This document shows positions 1 to 15,499 of a stretch of 52,500 nucleotides of DNA, one piece after another. The stretch lies in assembly GCA_016946835.1 (NCBI GenBank), contig JACVTC010000087.1, positions 430,001 to 482,500 of the forward strand, in the 5' to 3' direction. Each line of letters starts with the position of its first letter. Within the stretch, counting starts at the first letter, position 1. The position numbers and the translations under genes were made by a program. The notes under the pieces were generated by a model. It saw nothing but the letters and a program-made list of their open reading frames with translations. It was not told the origin of the DNA and made no database searches. The stretch comes from Neocallimastix lanati (nom. inval.) (taxonomy: Eukaryota; Neocallimastigomycota; Neocallimastigomycetes; Neocallimastigales; Neocallimastigaceae).

Positions 1-30
1 AAAAATTATATTAGATTATTATAGAAATAA

Positions 31-64
<34 letters not shown>

Positions 65-305
65 GCTATATGAGATTATAATAAAAGAATACATAGAAAA
101 ATACGATACCATTTATAATTATAATTAATTTGTTTTAAATTAATATTAACACCATTTTATTATTATTATTATTAAATATATATATATATTTCATTTATTC
201 ATTTAATTTATACATCTATTAATATATTATTGTTATAAATTATTAAATATTGAAAAAAAAAAAAAAAAAAAAATTAAAAATAAAAATAAAAAAATAAAAA
301 TTTAG

Positions 306-644
306 AATAAATCGTTTCCAAGGTCAACAAGAATATTCCTTTAATGCTATTGTAGAATTAACCCCAACGACGACCAAGAGAGCATGGTCCAGACCACCAA
401 TATCCATGGATTTCCAAGTCCTCATGTTTACAGCAAGTGGTTTATTAGTTCGTTTCTTGAAGGTATTTGAAAAGAGTAACTATCAAAGTGTAAAATGGGT
501 TAGATATATGACCAAAGCTGGTAGTTATCAAATACGTGTAAGTAAAAAGATATATATAAATATATATTTATATCAATCCATCAAAATATATATATATAAT
601 ATATTTATATACTTTTTTTTTTTTTTTTTTTTTTTTATTTTTAT

Positions 645-675
<31 letters not shown>

Positions 676-1013
676 TTATATTTATTAAACTATTTTTTTT
701 TTTTTTTTTTGTATATCCATTAATATTATTATTAATATTATTAATTCTTTACACCACCACCTCTTTGGACATTTTATATCTATACTTTTAAATTATTTTG
801 GAATATATAAATAAAATTTTATTTATTTATTTTTATTTTATTTTATTATTGTTATTATTATTATTATTATTATTTTTAATATATATATATATATATATAA
901 ACAATATGTATAAAATAATCAATCTGACTATGTATATATTTTGTAATTTTAATGTAAAAAAAAAAAAAAAAAAAAAAAAATTTATTTTATTTTATTTTAT
1001 ATTATAGTTTTAG
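306..1013 (+). CDS. apm2: AP-2 complex mu subunit, C-terminal exons (5' part outside window)
   Basis: The medium subunit of the AP-2 clathrin adaptor binds cargo YxxPhi signals and PIP2 at the plasma membrane. Only the end of the mu-homology domain is here. Exon 306-537 opens after a TTTAG acceptor at 301-305 and reads through the family blocks RPPISMDFQV, FTASGL, VRFLKVFEKSNYQ and KWVRYMTKAGSYQIR. These resemble plant and animal AP-2 mu more than AP-1 mu or AP-4 mu. The exon ends in phase 0 at a GTAAGT donor (538). The best terminal exon is 1008-1013, after an ATTATAG acceptor, and adds Phe plus a TAG stop. The intron 538-1007 holds TA repeats and long poly-T and poly-A runs. Bases 1-305 look like the preceding intron. 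The exon is clear; the tiny last exon is inference. Confidence 0.82.
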
Positions 1014-1432
1014 AGAGAAAGGAGGAACGAAAAAAGGAAAAGAAAAAAAAAAAAGAAAAAAAAAATTACACAACCATTTATCTTTTTTTTTTTTTTTTAT
1101 TTTATTTTAATATATAAAAAAAAAAAATAATTAAAAATTATAAAAAAATAAAAATAAAATAAAATAAAATATTATAATAAAACTAAAATTAAAGCAAAAA
1201 ACAAAACAAAAACAAAAAAATAAAATAAAATAAAATAAAATTTACTAATAATAAACAAAATAAAGGAATAAAATAAAATAAATAAATATAAAATAAAATA
1301 AAATAAAATAATAAATAAATATATAAATTTAAAAAATTAAAAATTAAAAAAAAAAAAATAAAATAAAATAAAAAAGAAATAGAAAATAAATAAAATAAAA
1401 TAAGAATAAAATAATATATAATCATATCGTAG

Positions 1433-1468
<36 letters not shown>

Positions 1469-1594
1469 TACAATAGTTATTTACTTGATTAATATTCATT
1501 TTATAATTAATATTCATAAATAAAATAAAATAAAATAAAATAAAATAAATAATAAAGTTAAAAGTTAAAGGTACATTAAGATATTATAAAAAAC

Positions 1595-1625
<31 letters not shown>

Positions 1626-1650
1626 TATTAATGATGAATATAAAATAAAC

Positions 1651-1689
<39 letters not shown>

Positions 1690-2299
1690 CATTACTAAGA
1701 ATGTCGACGTCTTTACCCCTGATAGGGGGTAAAAGTAAAAGGAAATAAGGTATAGTTAATTAGTTAATTAGTTAGTTAGTTAGTAGTTAGTTAGTAGTAG
1801 TTAGTCCCCCTTGAATTCTTAATCAAATTTATCAATACTCAATTTTACTAATTAGTACCGTTCCCCCCCCCCCGAACACACGTATATAGCAATCTATAAT
1901 AGTAGTAGTATGCAATTCGAAAAAAAAAAAAGAAAAAAAAAAAAAAAAAAAAAAATTTTTTTTTTCATTTTAATGATCTTTTTCTTGTGATTCAAAAGGG
2001 GGGGGGAAAGAGTTTAATGGATATCACAACCATACTATTCTATTTTAAAGTTTTAAAGAGATTAACTTTTTTTTTTTTTTGTTTTTTTTATTAATATTAT
2101 TATTTTTAGATTTTGACTGGCTTAGCTGGCTAGCTTGCTGGTGATCATGTTTAACTTATACATAGTATACATCATCATACTAAAAATTTTTTTTTTTTTT
2201 TTTTTTTTTTTTAACTTTTTGAATTTATTAAATTTTCTATATGATGAATTAAAAAATTAATAAAAAAAATGTTTTTTACTATTTTTTATTTTACTTATA

Positions 2300-2330
<31 letters not shown>

Positions 2331-2655
2331 TTTAAAAAAAAAAAAACTATTAATACATAAAAAATTAAAATCAATCTATTTAATAATAAACCACTGGAAG
2401 TGTATTCTCTTCCTAGTCCAAAAAAAAAAAAAAAAAAATATTAATGATATAATGTATGTAATAGATTTAATATTGAATTATTTACTAAATAATGGAATCC
2501 TTTTTTTTATTATAAAAAATATAAAATAATAATAAATACAATAATTAAAATAATAAATAAATAAAATAAATAAATAAAATAAATAAATAAATATATAATA
2601 TTATAAATATTGTGTGTGTGTACATGTACACCACATTCTGTGTGACTTCTTAAAA
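1014..2655. other. AT-rich intergenic DNA with homopolymer tracts
   Basis: No gene seen. The stretch consists of poly-A and poly-T runs, (AAAAT)n blocks near 1150-1420 and 1518-1550, a TTAG/TAG repeat at about 1755-1805, and two unusual GC homopolymers: C11 at 1863-1873 and G9 at about 1998-2006. Open frames here encode only F/I/Y/L/K low-complexity peptides. Confidence 0.8.
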
Positions 2656-3380
<725 letters not shown>

Positions 3381-3384
<4 letters not shown>

Positions 3385-3689
3385 TATCATCATTAATAAA
3401 ATAAAAAAAAAAAAAAAAAAAAAAAAAAATATTATTAGTAATACATTGAAATCTGTTTTTTTTTTTTTTTTTTTTGACATAAAAAATTTTGAACCTTGAT
3501 TAGTATGAACCATTTAAAGAAGATCTTTGATTGTTAATGATTTAAATACTTTTTATTATTGACAAACCAACCAACCAACAGATCAACAGATATTAAAATT
3601 ATGAATGCAGGTTCAGTCGATAGCAAATAATTAATAGTCTGAATAAAAAATTAATCAAAATTACCTTAGAGGAGGTAGAACGAACCTAC

Positions 3690-3721
<32 letters not shown>

Positions 3722-4049
3722 ATGATACAAAGATTGAAAAGGTACTGCAACTACTACTATATCAATCTGAAACAAGTATTATTAAATCTCTTTTTGAAAA
3801 AAAAAAAAAAAAAAAATTTAAAAAATTTAAAAAATTAATAATAATGAATTATATATTCATTGGTTTATCAATGAATTAAAAAAAAAAAAATCTTTTTGAA
3901 TAATATCAAACTGAATGAGATGTTATAATTTAAATAAATAAATAAATAAATAAATAAAAATCAATGGATGAAGAAAAGCAAAAAACTTTTATATTCATCT
4001 ATTGAATGAGATAAAAATTAATGTTAAAGGGGGGGAAATAAATAAAAAT
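3381..4049. other. Intergenic, with a (CTAA)n microsatellite
   Basis: Poly-A and poly-T tracts, a (CTAA)n run at about 3690-3721 and a short (AAAT)n run at about 3933-3955. No gene is recognised. The end of this stretch runs into the copia relic. Confidence 0.7.
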
Positions 4050-4364
4050 TTTTACATGGTGTTCTTCTTGATAGAAGCAGTAAAGTTCTTGACCTGACCT
4101 ATATTTTTTGGCAGTAAATAAAACCAAGCTTTTTAAGAAATTGTGAAAATCCAACCGAAGCGGACGAAATAGATCATTAATACACATATTACAATAAATT
4201 AAAAGAAACCATTAACAGATCAATATGTTATAATAAAAAGAAACAAGAATCATTGTATATATATTCTGATTCAGATTTTTTTTTTTTTTTTTTGCAAGTG
4301 ATGAAAAAATAAAAAAAAAATAAAAAAAAAAAAAGTAAAAAAAATAAAACAGCTAGTAGATCTT

Positions 4365-4405
<41 letters not shown>

Positions 4406-4447
4406 TGGTAATAGTCCAATTTTATGGAAATTCTCTCCAACAATAAG

Positions 4448-4488
<41 letters not shown>

Positions 4489-4830
4489 CGTTAACCCTAT
4501 CCATTACCGAAAGCTAAATTTGTTTTAAGTTTGAATGTGCCAAATAAGGTATTTGGTTTAAAATAAATTTATTTTAAAAAGAAATATTTAATAAAAGAAA
4601 TAAAAATTAAAAATTATGATAGATAACAACAAAGCTTGTCTATGTATAGCACTAGCTCAAGATACAAATTCAAAAAGGACGTTGTAAACACACAAATACT
4701 AGATATAAAATTATACAAGAAGAAATAAATAACAATACTATTATATTATAATATATTAATACAGAAAATATGTTTGCCGATCTTCTAACAAAAGATATTA
4801 CAGGTATAAAAATGAATGGTTTTTTACAAA
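4050..4830 (+). mobile_element. Decayed Ty1/copia-like retrotransposon, RT end and RNase H
   Basis: Read in three shifting frames on the plus strand, this matches the C-terminal order of copia pol. A stretch like 'RPDLTYIF..VN' lies near 4080-4120. NPTEADEIDH follows at about 4145-4180, as in the family's 'NPTxAHxxAxKRILRYLKGT' block. Next are YSDSDF (about 4262-4280, for the family YSDADW), SPILWK (about 4424), and DNNKACLCIA with NSKRT (about 4623-4680, for DNxAAI..A.NP..H.RTKHI). FADLLTKDITG ends it at about 4770-4806. Poly-A and poly-T insertions and frameshifts break every block, so it cannot be functional. No LTR was identified. Confidence 0.8.
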
Positions 4831-4844
4831 TTTAATTTCTACAG

Positions 4845-4895
<51 letters not shown>

Positions 4896-4903
4896 AACAT
4901 TTC

Positions 4904-4999
<96 letters not shown>

Positions 5000-5314
5000 T
5001 GTATTAATTAATAAAAAAAAAAATGCCTAAAGGATGAAAAAAAAAAAACTTATAAAAAAAAAAAAAAATGAATAATAACGCATTAACAAAAAGTTAAAAA
5101 AAAATAAAATAAAATAAAATAAAATAAAATAAAAAAAATAAATATATAGGTAATAAAATACAATATAATATATTTTGGTAAAATTATAGTAAACATACTT
5201 TAATATATATATATATATATTAATGATGTAATGAAATGACTATATTGAGAGAATAAGAATATATATATCTAAATCTATATCTATATATTTTATTTTATTT
5301 TTATTTTTTTTTTT

Positions 5315-5348
<34 letters not shown>

Positions 5349-6310
5349 CTTTATTTTTATTTATTATTATTAATAGTTTTTTTTGAAATTTTAAATTTTT
5401 AAGAATATACATGAAAATATTAAAAATAATAATATTCTATTTAAAAATTTTTTATTTTTTAAAAAAAATTATTTACTTATATAATTATTTATTTTATTTT
5501 AATTTATTCTTTTCACCTTTTTTTTTTTTTCTTTTATTATTTTTCAGATTTATATATAACATTATTATAAAAAATAATAATTATAATTATAATAAAATAA
5601 AATAAAAATAAAAAATAGTAAAATTGAAATTGAAATTGGTATTGAAATGAATAAAAACTTATTAAAATAATAATAATAATAATAATAATAAATAATTAAA
5701 TAAAAAAGGCATAGGCACAGACGATAGTATATTGATATATATAAAAGTTTGATATAAAAGAAATATTATTATTAAGAAAAGGAAAAAAAAAAAAAAAAAA
5801 AAGTTTATATATGGTTAAATCTATTTTTTCTAATAAAAATATATATATATTATTATTAATTAGTTGTTGTAAAATGATTTGTAGATTACTATTTTTTTTT
5901 TTTTTTTTTTTTTGTTGTTTGCTTTGCTTTGTTTGTTTTGTTGTTTGCTTTGTTTGTTTGTTCTTTAATATCATTATTATTTATTTATTTACTTATTTAT
6001 ATGTGAATTTGTAGAGTTTGTAGGATAATGTAAATTAAAAAGAAAAAAAAAAAAAAACTTCTATACATATATATATTTATATATGTATTTTTAAAATATG
6101 AATTTTATATATAGAGATATATTTATATATTTATATATCATAATATTTAAATAGTTAAATTTATAAATAAAATTAAATATTATATATTATATACTATATT
6201 ATATATAAGTTTTATAATATAAATTTTTATATTTATTATATTTTTATATATTATATTTATATATATATTATATTTATATATATCTTTATTTTTTTTTTTT
6301 TTTTTTTTAA
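4831..6310. other. AT-rich intergenic DNA with (TTTA)n array
   Basis: Contains poly-A (4849-4892), a (TTTA)n tetranucleotide array (about 4906-5000), (AAAAT)n near 5100-5130, several (TA)n runs (5205-5220, 5323-5350), a TTTGC/TTTGT-rich run (5910-5965) and long TATATTTATA stretches before the stop of the RhoGAP gene. No coding potential beyond low-complexity frames. Confidence 0.75.
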
Positions 6311-8242
6311 TTAAGAAGATGAAACTTTAGTTTCATCTTCTAAACTAATTAAAGTATCAGATGTATTTTCATCAGATTTTTGACTTTGTTCCTTTTCTTC
6401 AGTAACAAACTTATCATCATTAACTTTTAATAATTCTTCTTGATTTTTATCAAATTCTGTAACATTTGATTCTTCAGGACTATGTTGATCAAGAGTATCT
6501 ACTTTATCATCTAAATCTTGTTCATTAGTATGTGATTTATCTTCTTTTTCATCATAATTCTCATTACTGCATTCAGTACTATAATCTGCTTCTTCATTTG
6601 ATAAGAAACGTCTAAATACTTTTTGAGAATGAATAACTAAAACTGAAAATACGGCTGGTGATATTTTTAATGTTGGACAAAATATTAAACCTAAATTATT
6701 GATTGTCATTTTATTGTATTCTGCATTATCAGCTACACTATTAATGATAATAATAATTACAATAAAAAAAAATTAAATAAAAAAAATATATATTATTAAA
6801 AAATATATATAAATAATATTAATAAAATAAATGATAATTAATCATATTAAATTAATATATTATAAATTTATATATTTGGAAATAAAAACTGAAGATGTCA
6901 TCTTTTTTACTATAATTACTATTATTATTTTGTATTATAAAGTATTTTTTTATTCACCTCTTTAAATGAAAACATATATAACCAATTAAATTATATTCCC
7001 ATCCTGGTAAATCTTCTAATACTTCAGCCATTTCTTCATATTCAGTAAATTCTTCGGGGTTTTCAATATTACATTTTCTAATAATATCATTTAATTTTAT
7101 ATTGTGTTCTTCATCAATTAATTTATTTGGTACTTTATTATCATTATTATTATTATATAAAATAAATTTATAAAGATATATCATTAAGATATATATTTAT
7201 ATTAAATATCATAAATATTCAAGAATTTTAAAAATATATATATTTTTCATTAGTATATATCACAAATAATCAAAAATTTTTAAACTATTTTATAATTTCT
7301 TTTTTTTAAAAAAAAAAAAAAAATAAAAATAAAAATAAAAATAAAAACTATAATTAAATATATTTACATTGTCTTAAATAAAGTTTTAATAAAGTTGCGA
7401 CAGTATTTGGATTTTCTCCAGTTAAATCAACAGATTCTAAATAATCATATTTATCTCTTAAAACCTCTACTTGATGATTACTTCCTGGAATTCTGTACAA
7501 TCCAACTTCATCAATTGAATATGTTAATTCATTAATACATTGATATACAATTAAAGGTATTCCATATTCATGACCAGCATTAGCCATAACATACTATATA
7601 AAATTGATATAATTAATTATAATATTATTAAATAAAAATACATATATATATATATTTAGAGAGAGAGAAGGAGAGAGATTAAAAGTATATATATTATTAA
7701 TATTTAATTTATATAATAAATTAAATTATATTGAAATAAAACAAAATATTACTTCTAACGGTACTCCAAAAACATAACGTTCTTTAGGTTGTTTTATGGG
7801 TTCTTCTAATTTTAATTAATAATAATAATAATATATATTATATATTAGTGAAATTAAGGGTTTTAATTATTGGAATTTTTATTTTTCAAAAAATATATTA
7901 TTATAGTTTAAATAAAATAAAATATGTTTTAAATTTATTTATACTATTTATTTTCACTATTTCATTTTTTTTTTTTTTTTTTTAACTAATATAAAACATA
8001 TATTAGGTATTTCTACCTATCTACGTCATTTATTAATAAAAAAAAAAAAAAAAAAAAATACCTTTTTTTATTCTTGACATAATACTACGAGACTGTTGAT
8101 TAGCATAACCAGCTAATTCATAACCTTTAGATTTTGCTTTTTGTCTAAAATCTTGAAATTTTGAAGAAAACGCTGACCACGCCGAAGAACTCTTTCCAGT
8201 TTCTTTTGTTCCCTCTTGTGAATTTACACTGTTACTTGACAT
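6311..8242 (-). CDS. Rho GTPase-activating protein (RhoGAP domain)
   Basis: Stimulates GTP hydrolysis by Rho/Rac-family GTPases. Five exons join in frame: 8242-8062, 7805-7753, 7593-7368, 7132-6958 and 6737-6311, giving 353 aa. Introns use GTATTT, GTAATA, GTAAAT and GTGAAT donors. The start ATG at 8242 follows AAA; an upstream frame extension lacks support. Residues 1-60 are Ser-rich then basic (KFQDFRQKAKSKGY). The RhoGAP domain starts at FGVPLE (about 74) and shows VGLYRIPGS with the arginine finger at R112, LLKLYLRQ followed by LPNKLID, and NKMTINNLGLIFCPTL with the conserved Asn and PTL. The last 95 or so residues are a Glu/Asp/Ser-rich tail without a recognised domain. One of many dictyostelid GAP paralogues; the exact orthologue is not assigned. 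Confidence 0.9.
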
Positions 8243-10990
8243 TTTGAATAAATTTTTAATCTGTTGATAAAACAATGTTACGACTTTTTTTGAATTTAAA
8301 AAAAAAAAAAAAAAAAGAGTTTTATATATATATTATATAAATAATATATTATCTAGTCTATTGCTTTTATGTTTTTTATTTTATTTTATTTTATAATGTT
8401 TTGTTTTGTTAAAATTTTTCCGTTTATTAATTTATTTTATATATTAATAATTTATTTTGATGTCGCACGTTTTATATTTTATTTACTTTCAAAATTTTAT
8501 TAACTTATTTATGTATTTACTTTTATTTTTTAATTCTTTTAATAAATAATCAAAATTTATTTCAATTATATTTATATTATTCAAAAAATAACATTTATTT
8601 ATTTTTTATTATCTATTTTTTTTTTTTTCAATGCTATAATAATAAAAAATAAACAAATTTAAAATAATTTATTTTGAATAGATTACTTTATTTATGGTTT
8701 GAATTTAATAATTTATTTAAAATAAAAATAATAACAATTTTCTATAAATTTATGTGATATAATATGTTTAAATCCACCTTTTTATTTTATTATTATTTTA
8801 AACAGTTTGAGATGGTATTTCTTTTATTATTAATATAATTAATATACATATATATATAACACGAATTTCGTTTAGATATTTGTTCAGTATTCTTTATATT
8901 ATATCAACATATAAAATTATTCTATTATTATTATTATTATTAGTAGTAGTAGTATTATTTGTTATTCTTATTATTAAATAATATTATACCATGAATATAT
9001 TTATTTTATTAAAAAAATTATATATATTATTTTTCAACTATATAAATTTTGAATAAATAATGTAAATTGCAATATTAAATTATTGAAATATGACAATATC
9101 TATTTAGTATTGTTTTTTTTTTTTTATTTTTTTTTTTTTTATTTTTTACAATTAATTATTCAAAATTATATATAGATATTAAATAAAATAATATATAAAT
9201 ATATGTTTATTCAATTTTTATACATAAATAATTTCAATTATTTTTTATTTCTTTTTTTTTTTTGTTGTTGGCTTGTTATTCAAATAAATTTCAATATTTG
9301 ATTTATTTAAAATAATTTTGTTAATATTGTTATTATGTTTATATTTTATTTCTATTTTTTAATTTAGTTCTTAAACTACTTTAAAAATAATAAAAAAAAA
9401 AAAAAAAAAAAAGTTTACAAATTTTTTTAAAAAACTTTTTTTAGTAACAAAATATTTTCATTAAAATAAATATAAAATATTTATTATTTATTATTATTTA
9501 TTATTTAATTATTTATTATTTATAATTTATTATTTATTATTATTTTATTATTATTATTTTATTATTATTATTATTTATTTATTATTTATTAATAAATACT
9601 CTTTTTATTATTTTTATTATTTTATTATTATTTATTATTAATAAATATTGTTAAAGTTAAAACATTTAAATTAAAAAAGAATAAAATATTTATTATTCAA
9701 TTATTCAATTATTTAATTATTTACCATTATTTATTCATTCATTTGTTTATTAATTATTCATTTATTTATTAATTATACATTTATTCATTTATTATTCATT
9801 TATTCATTTATTTATTAATAATAAAAATTTTAAACATTTTTTTTATTTTTTTATTTTTTAAAAAAAATTGGTTGTGGAATTTCATTAATTGTTAATGCAT
9901 GTAGCACAAATTATCATTGGAATAAAATTAATTTATTTAAATAGAAATAAACTTTTATTTTTAATGAAATTTTATATGATAACAAATTTAAATATTAAAA
10001 AAAAAAATTTTATTTTTTATTTTTTATTTTTTTTTTTATTATTATTAATAATTTTTTTATTTATTTTATTATTAATAATAATTTTTTATTATTATTATTA
10101 TTAATAATTTTTTTATTTATTTTATTATTATTAATAATTTTTATTATTATTATTATTATTTTATTATTATGAACTATTTTTTATATTTTTTTTTTTGTAT
10201 TTTTTATTATTAAAGTTGAACTTTAAAAAAAAAATTAAAAAAAAAAAAAATATATAGATTAAAATATAAAACACATATAAAAAATATATATATTATATAT
10301 TATATTATAATATAAATAAAATATATTATAATATAAATAAAATATATTATAATATAAATAAAATATATTATAATATAAATAAAATATAAATAAAATATAT
10401 ATCTTCTAAAATGATTAAAAAAAAAAACAATTCATACTAAAATAAAAATTAAAATTAAAATAAAATAAAAATTAAAATAAAATAAAAATAAATGATATTA
10501 GATAGAGTTTGAGAGAGTGGTGAAAAAAAAAAAAAATTAAAAATAGTGTTAATTATTAGTTACTTAGACTGAAGTGAAATGTGGTTTGATATTAATGATG
10601 AGTTGCTTTGATAAAGTATTTTCACTATTTCATTATGTAAATTGTTTTAGAGTATTAATAAAAATATTTTTTTATATCAATGAATATAAAATATAGAAAT
10701 ATAAAATATAAATATTATTACTATTATAAAATATAAAAAATTATATATTTTAAATAATAGTAGTAGTAGTAGTAATAGTAGTATAGAATAAAATATTAAT
10801 AATAATTAAATATTTACTCCAACTAATAATAATGAAATATAATTGAGTATTTATTCTAACTAATAATAATAAAATATAACTTTAACTAATCATATTTTAG
10901 CATGGTATTGAATAATGAAACCAATTAATTTCAACAATGAAGAGTATATTTAATACTTTATTACTATTTTGTCTTAGTCAATTTTTAATT
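8243..10990. other. AT-rich intergenic DNA with TTA-type repeats
   Basis: No gene seen. Irregular ATT/ATTT repeats dominate 9480-9620 and 9690-9830, TTATTA runs occur at 10040-10170, and a repeat of about 21 bp built on ATAAATAAAATATATTATAAT recurs about four times at 10295-10395. A GTA trinucleotide run sits near 10757-10785. Confidence 0.75.
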
Positions 10991-10992
10991 TT

Positions 10993-11185
10993 GTTTAGAG
11001 ATCTTTAATCTATAGGCAGTTCCAAAGTATATCTATTTTTTCCTTTTTTTTTTTTTTATATAAAAATAAAAACAAATAATATTTATAAGTTTAGAGTTCT
11101 TTAATCTATAGGCAGTTCCAAAGTATATCTATTTTTTCCCTTTTTTTATATATATATAAAAATAAAAACAAATAATATTTATAAG
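10993..11185. repeat. Tandem duplication of a 96-bp non-microsatellite unit
   Basis: Copy 1 (10993-11088) and copy 2 (11089-11185) both open GTTTAGAG and share CTTTAATCTATAGGCAGTTC followed by CAAAGTATATCTATTTTTTC. They end with the same AAATAAAAACAAATAATATT stretch. They differ mainly in poly-T length and a TA run. The unit is complex sequence rather than slippage product, so it may be part of an element terminus or a regulatory duplication. Confidence 0.85.
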
Positions 11186-13060
<1,875 letters not shown>

Positions 13061-14625
13061 ATTATTTATTAATACTCTTTTTTATTATTTATTAATAAAT
13101 ACTTTTTTTATTATTTATTATTTATTATTTATTATTATTCAATTATTTATTATTATTTATTATTTATTATTTATTATTATTTATTATTTATTATTTATTA
13201 TTTATTATTATTCAATTATTTATTATTATTTATTATTTATTATTTATTATTATTTATTATTTATTATTTATTATTTATTATTATTCAATTATTTATTATT
13301 ATTTATTATTTATTATTTATTATTATTTATTATTTATTATTTATTAATAAATACTCTTTTTTATTATTTATTATTTATTATTTATTAATAAATACTCTTT
13401 TTTATTATTTATTATTTATTATTTAAATACTCTTTTTTATTATTTATTATTTATTATTTATTAATAAATACTCTTTTTATTATTTATTATTTATTATTTA
13501 TTAATAAATACTCTTTTTTATTATTTATTATTTATTATTTATTAATAAATACTCTTTTTTATTATTTATTATTTATTATTTATTAATAAATACTCTTTTT
13601 TATTATTTATTATTTATTATTTAAATACTCTTTTTTATTATTTATTATTTATTATTTATTAATAAATACTCTTTTTATTATTTATTATTTATTATTTATT
13701 ATTTATTATTTATTAATAAATACTCTTTTTTATTATTTATTATTTATTATTTATTATTTATTATTTATTAATAAATACTCTTTTTTATTATTTATTATTT
13801 ATTATTTATTAATAAATACTCTTTTTATTATTTATTATTTATTATTTATTAATAAATACTCTTTTTTATTATTTATTATTTATTATTTATTAATAAATAC
13901 TCTTTTTTATTATTTATTATTTATTATTTATTAATAAATACTCTTTTTTATTATTTATTATTTATTATTTATTAATAAATACTCTTTTTTATTATTTATT
14001 ATTTATTATTTATTAATAAATACTCTTTTTTATTATTTATTATTTATTATTTATTAATAAATACTCTTTTTTATTATTTATTATTTATTATTTATTAATA
14101 AATACTCTTTTTATTATTTATTATTTATTATTTATTAATAAATACTCTTTTTTATTATTTATTATTTATTATTTAAATACTCTTTTTTATTATTTATTAT
14201 TTATTATTTAAATACTCTTTTTTATTATTTATTATTTATTATTTATTAATAAATACTCTTTTTTATTATTTATTATTTATTATTTATTAATAAATACTCT
14301 TTTTTATTATTTATTATTTATTATTTATTAATAAATACTCTTTTTTATTATTTATTATTTATTATTTATTAATAAATACTCTTTTTTATTATTTATTATT
14401 TATTATTTATTAATAAATACTCTTTTTATTATTTATTATTTATTATTTATTATTTATTATTTATTATTTATTATTATTTATTTATTATTATTTATTTATT
14501 ATTATTTATTTATTATTTATTATTTATTACATATTATTTATTATCTATTATTTACTATTTATTATTTATTATTTATTAATAAATACTCTTTTTTATTATT
14601 TATTATTTATTATTTATTATTTAAT
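13061..14625. repeat. Minisatellite with a unit of about 41 bp
   Basis: About 28 copies of a unit made of AATAAATACTC, T5-T6 and four TTATTTA-type heptamers. The spacing of the AATACTCTTTTT landmark is mostly 40-43 bp. Shorter variants (about 35-37 bp, where the AATAAATA part is reduced to AAATA) and longer ones with extra heptamers are interspersed. A separate sub-array using TATTCAATTATT as landmark occupies about 13130-13345. The unit contains TTATTAATAA, a short palindrome. No coding potential. Confidence 0.92.
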
Positions 14626-15479
14626 TATTTAATTTATTTTTACTATTCTACCAAGAGATAGTATAAAAATTTTTATGTAAAAAATAAATGAATAAATAAA
14701 TAAATAAATAATTTTTTTAATAATTTTTTTAATAATTTCCTTCATTTTTATTGGATGGTACATGTAACCATTAAATTTTTTATTTCTTTTTAACATTAAA
14801 AAAAAAAAAAAGAAAGATATTAATTCCTATTTAATGAAAATCTCTTTAATTTATATATATATTAATTATAATAATAATAATAATAATTAAATAGATTGAA
14901 GACTAAAAAACTAAAAAAAAATAAATGATAAATGATAAATACTAAATAATAAAAATTATTTTAAAGGATATATTTGAAGAATTATTATTCTATTAATATT
15001 TTTGATTTTGATTTTTGATTTTAGTTGTTGTAGCAATTGATCAAAGAAGATTTTTTTTTTTTTTTTATTATTTTCATTTTTAAGTTTCATCCACATTCTT
15101 ATTAAGTAAAAAAAATTAATTTTTTTTTATATATTTTAAAATTTTTTTTGTTGTTGTTATGTTGTTGTTGTAATCAATTTTCATACATTTAAAATTTTTT
15201 TTGTTGTTGTTGTGATCAATTTTCATACATTTAAAAAAATTTTTTTTTTCTTTTGTTTTTATTTTTTTTTATAGCCGCAATTATTGTGAACTTTAATTTT
15301 TATTTACTTATTCATTTATTAATTTTATGAATAATTTTAATTTTTAAAAAGCAAAAAAAAACTCAGAATTAAATTAATAAAAAAAAAAAAAATAATAAAT
15401 TTTATTTGACCTATTAGAAAAAAATAATATTTAAAATAATAATATAAAATAAAAGGTAATATATTCAAAATAAAGTGTA
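14626..15479. other. AT-rich intergenic DNA with a short tandem duplication
   Basis: Nothing genic is seen. At about 15135-15245 a unit containing TTTTTTTTGTTGTTGTT and ATCAATTTTCATACATTTAA is repeated twice in tandem. Confidence 0.7.
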
Positions 15480-15499
15480 TAAATCAATTCAGAAAAAAG

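Noticed and set aside
13061-14625. CRISPR-like array
   Set aside because: Units are contiguous low-complexity repeats without unique spacers, and the genome is eukaryotic.
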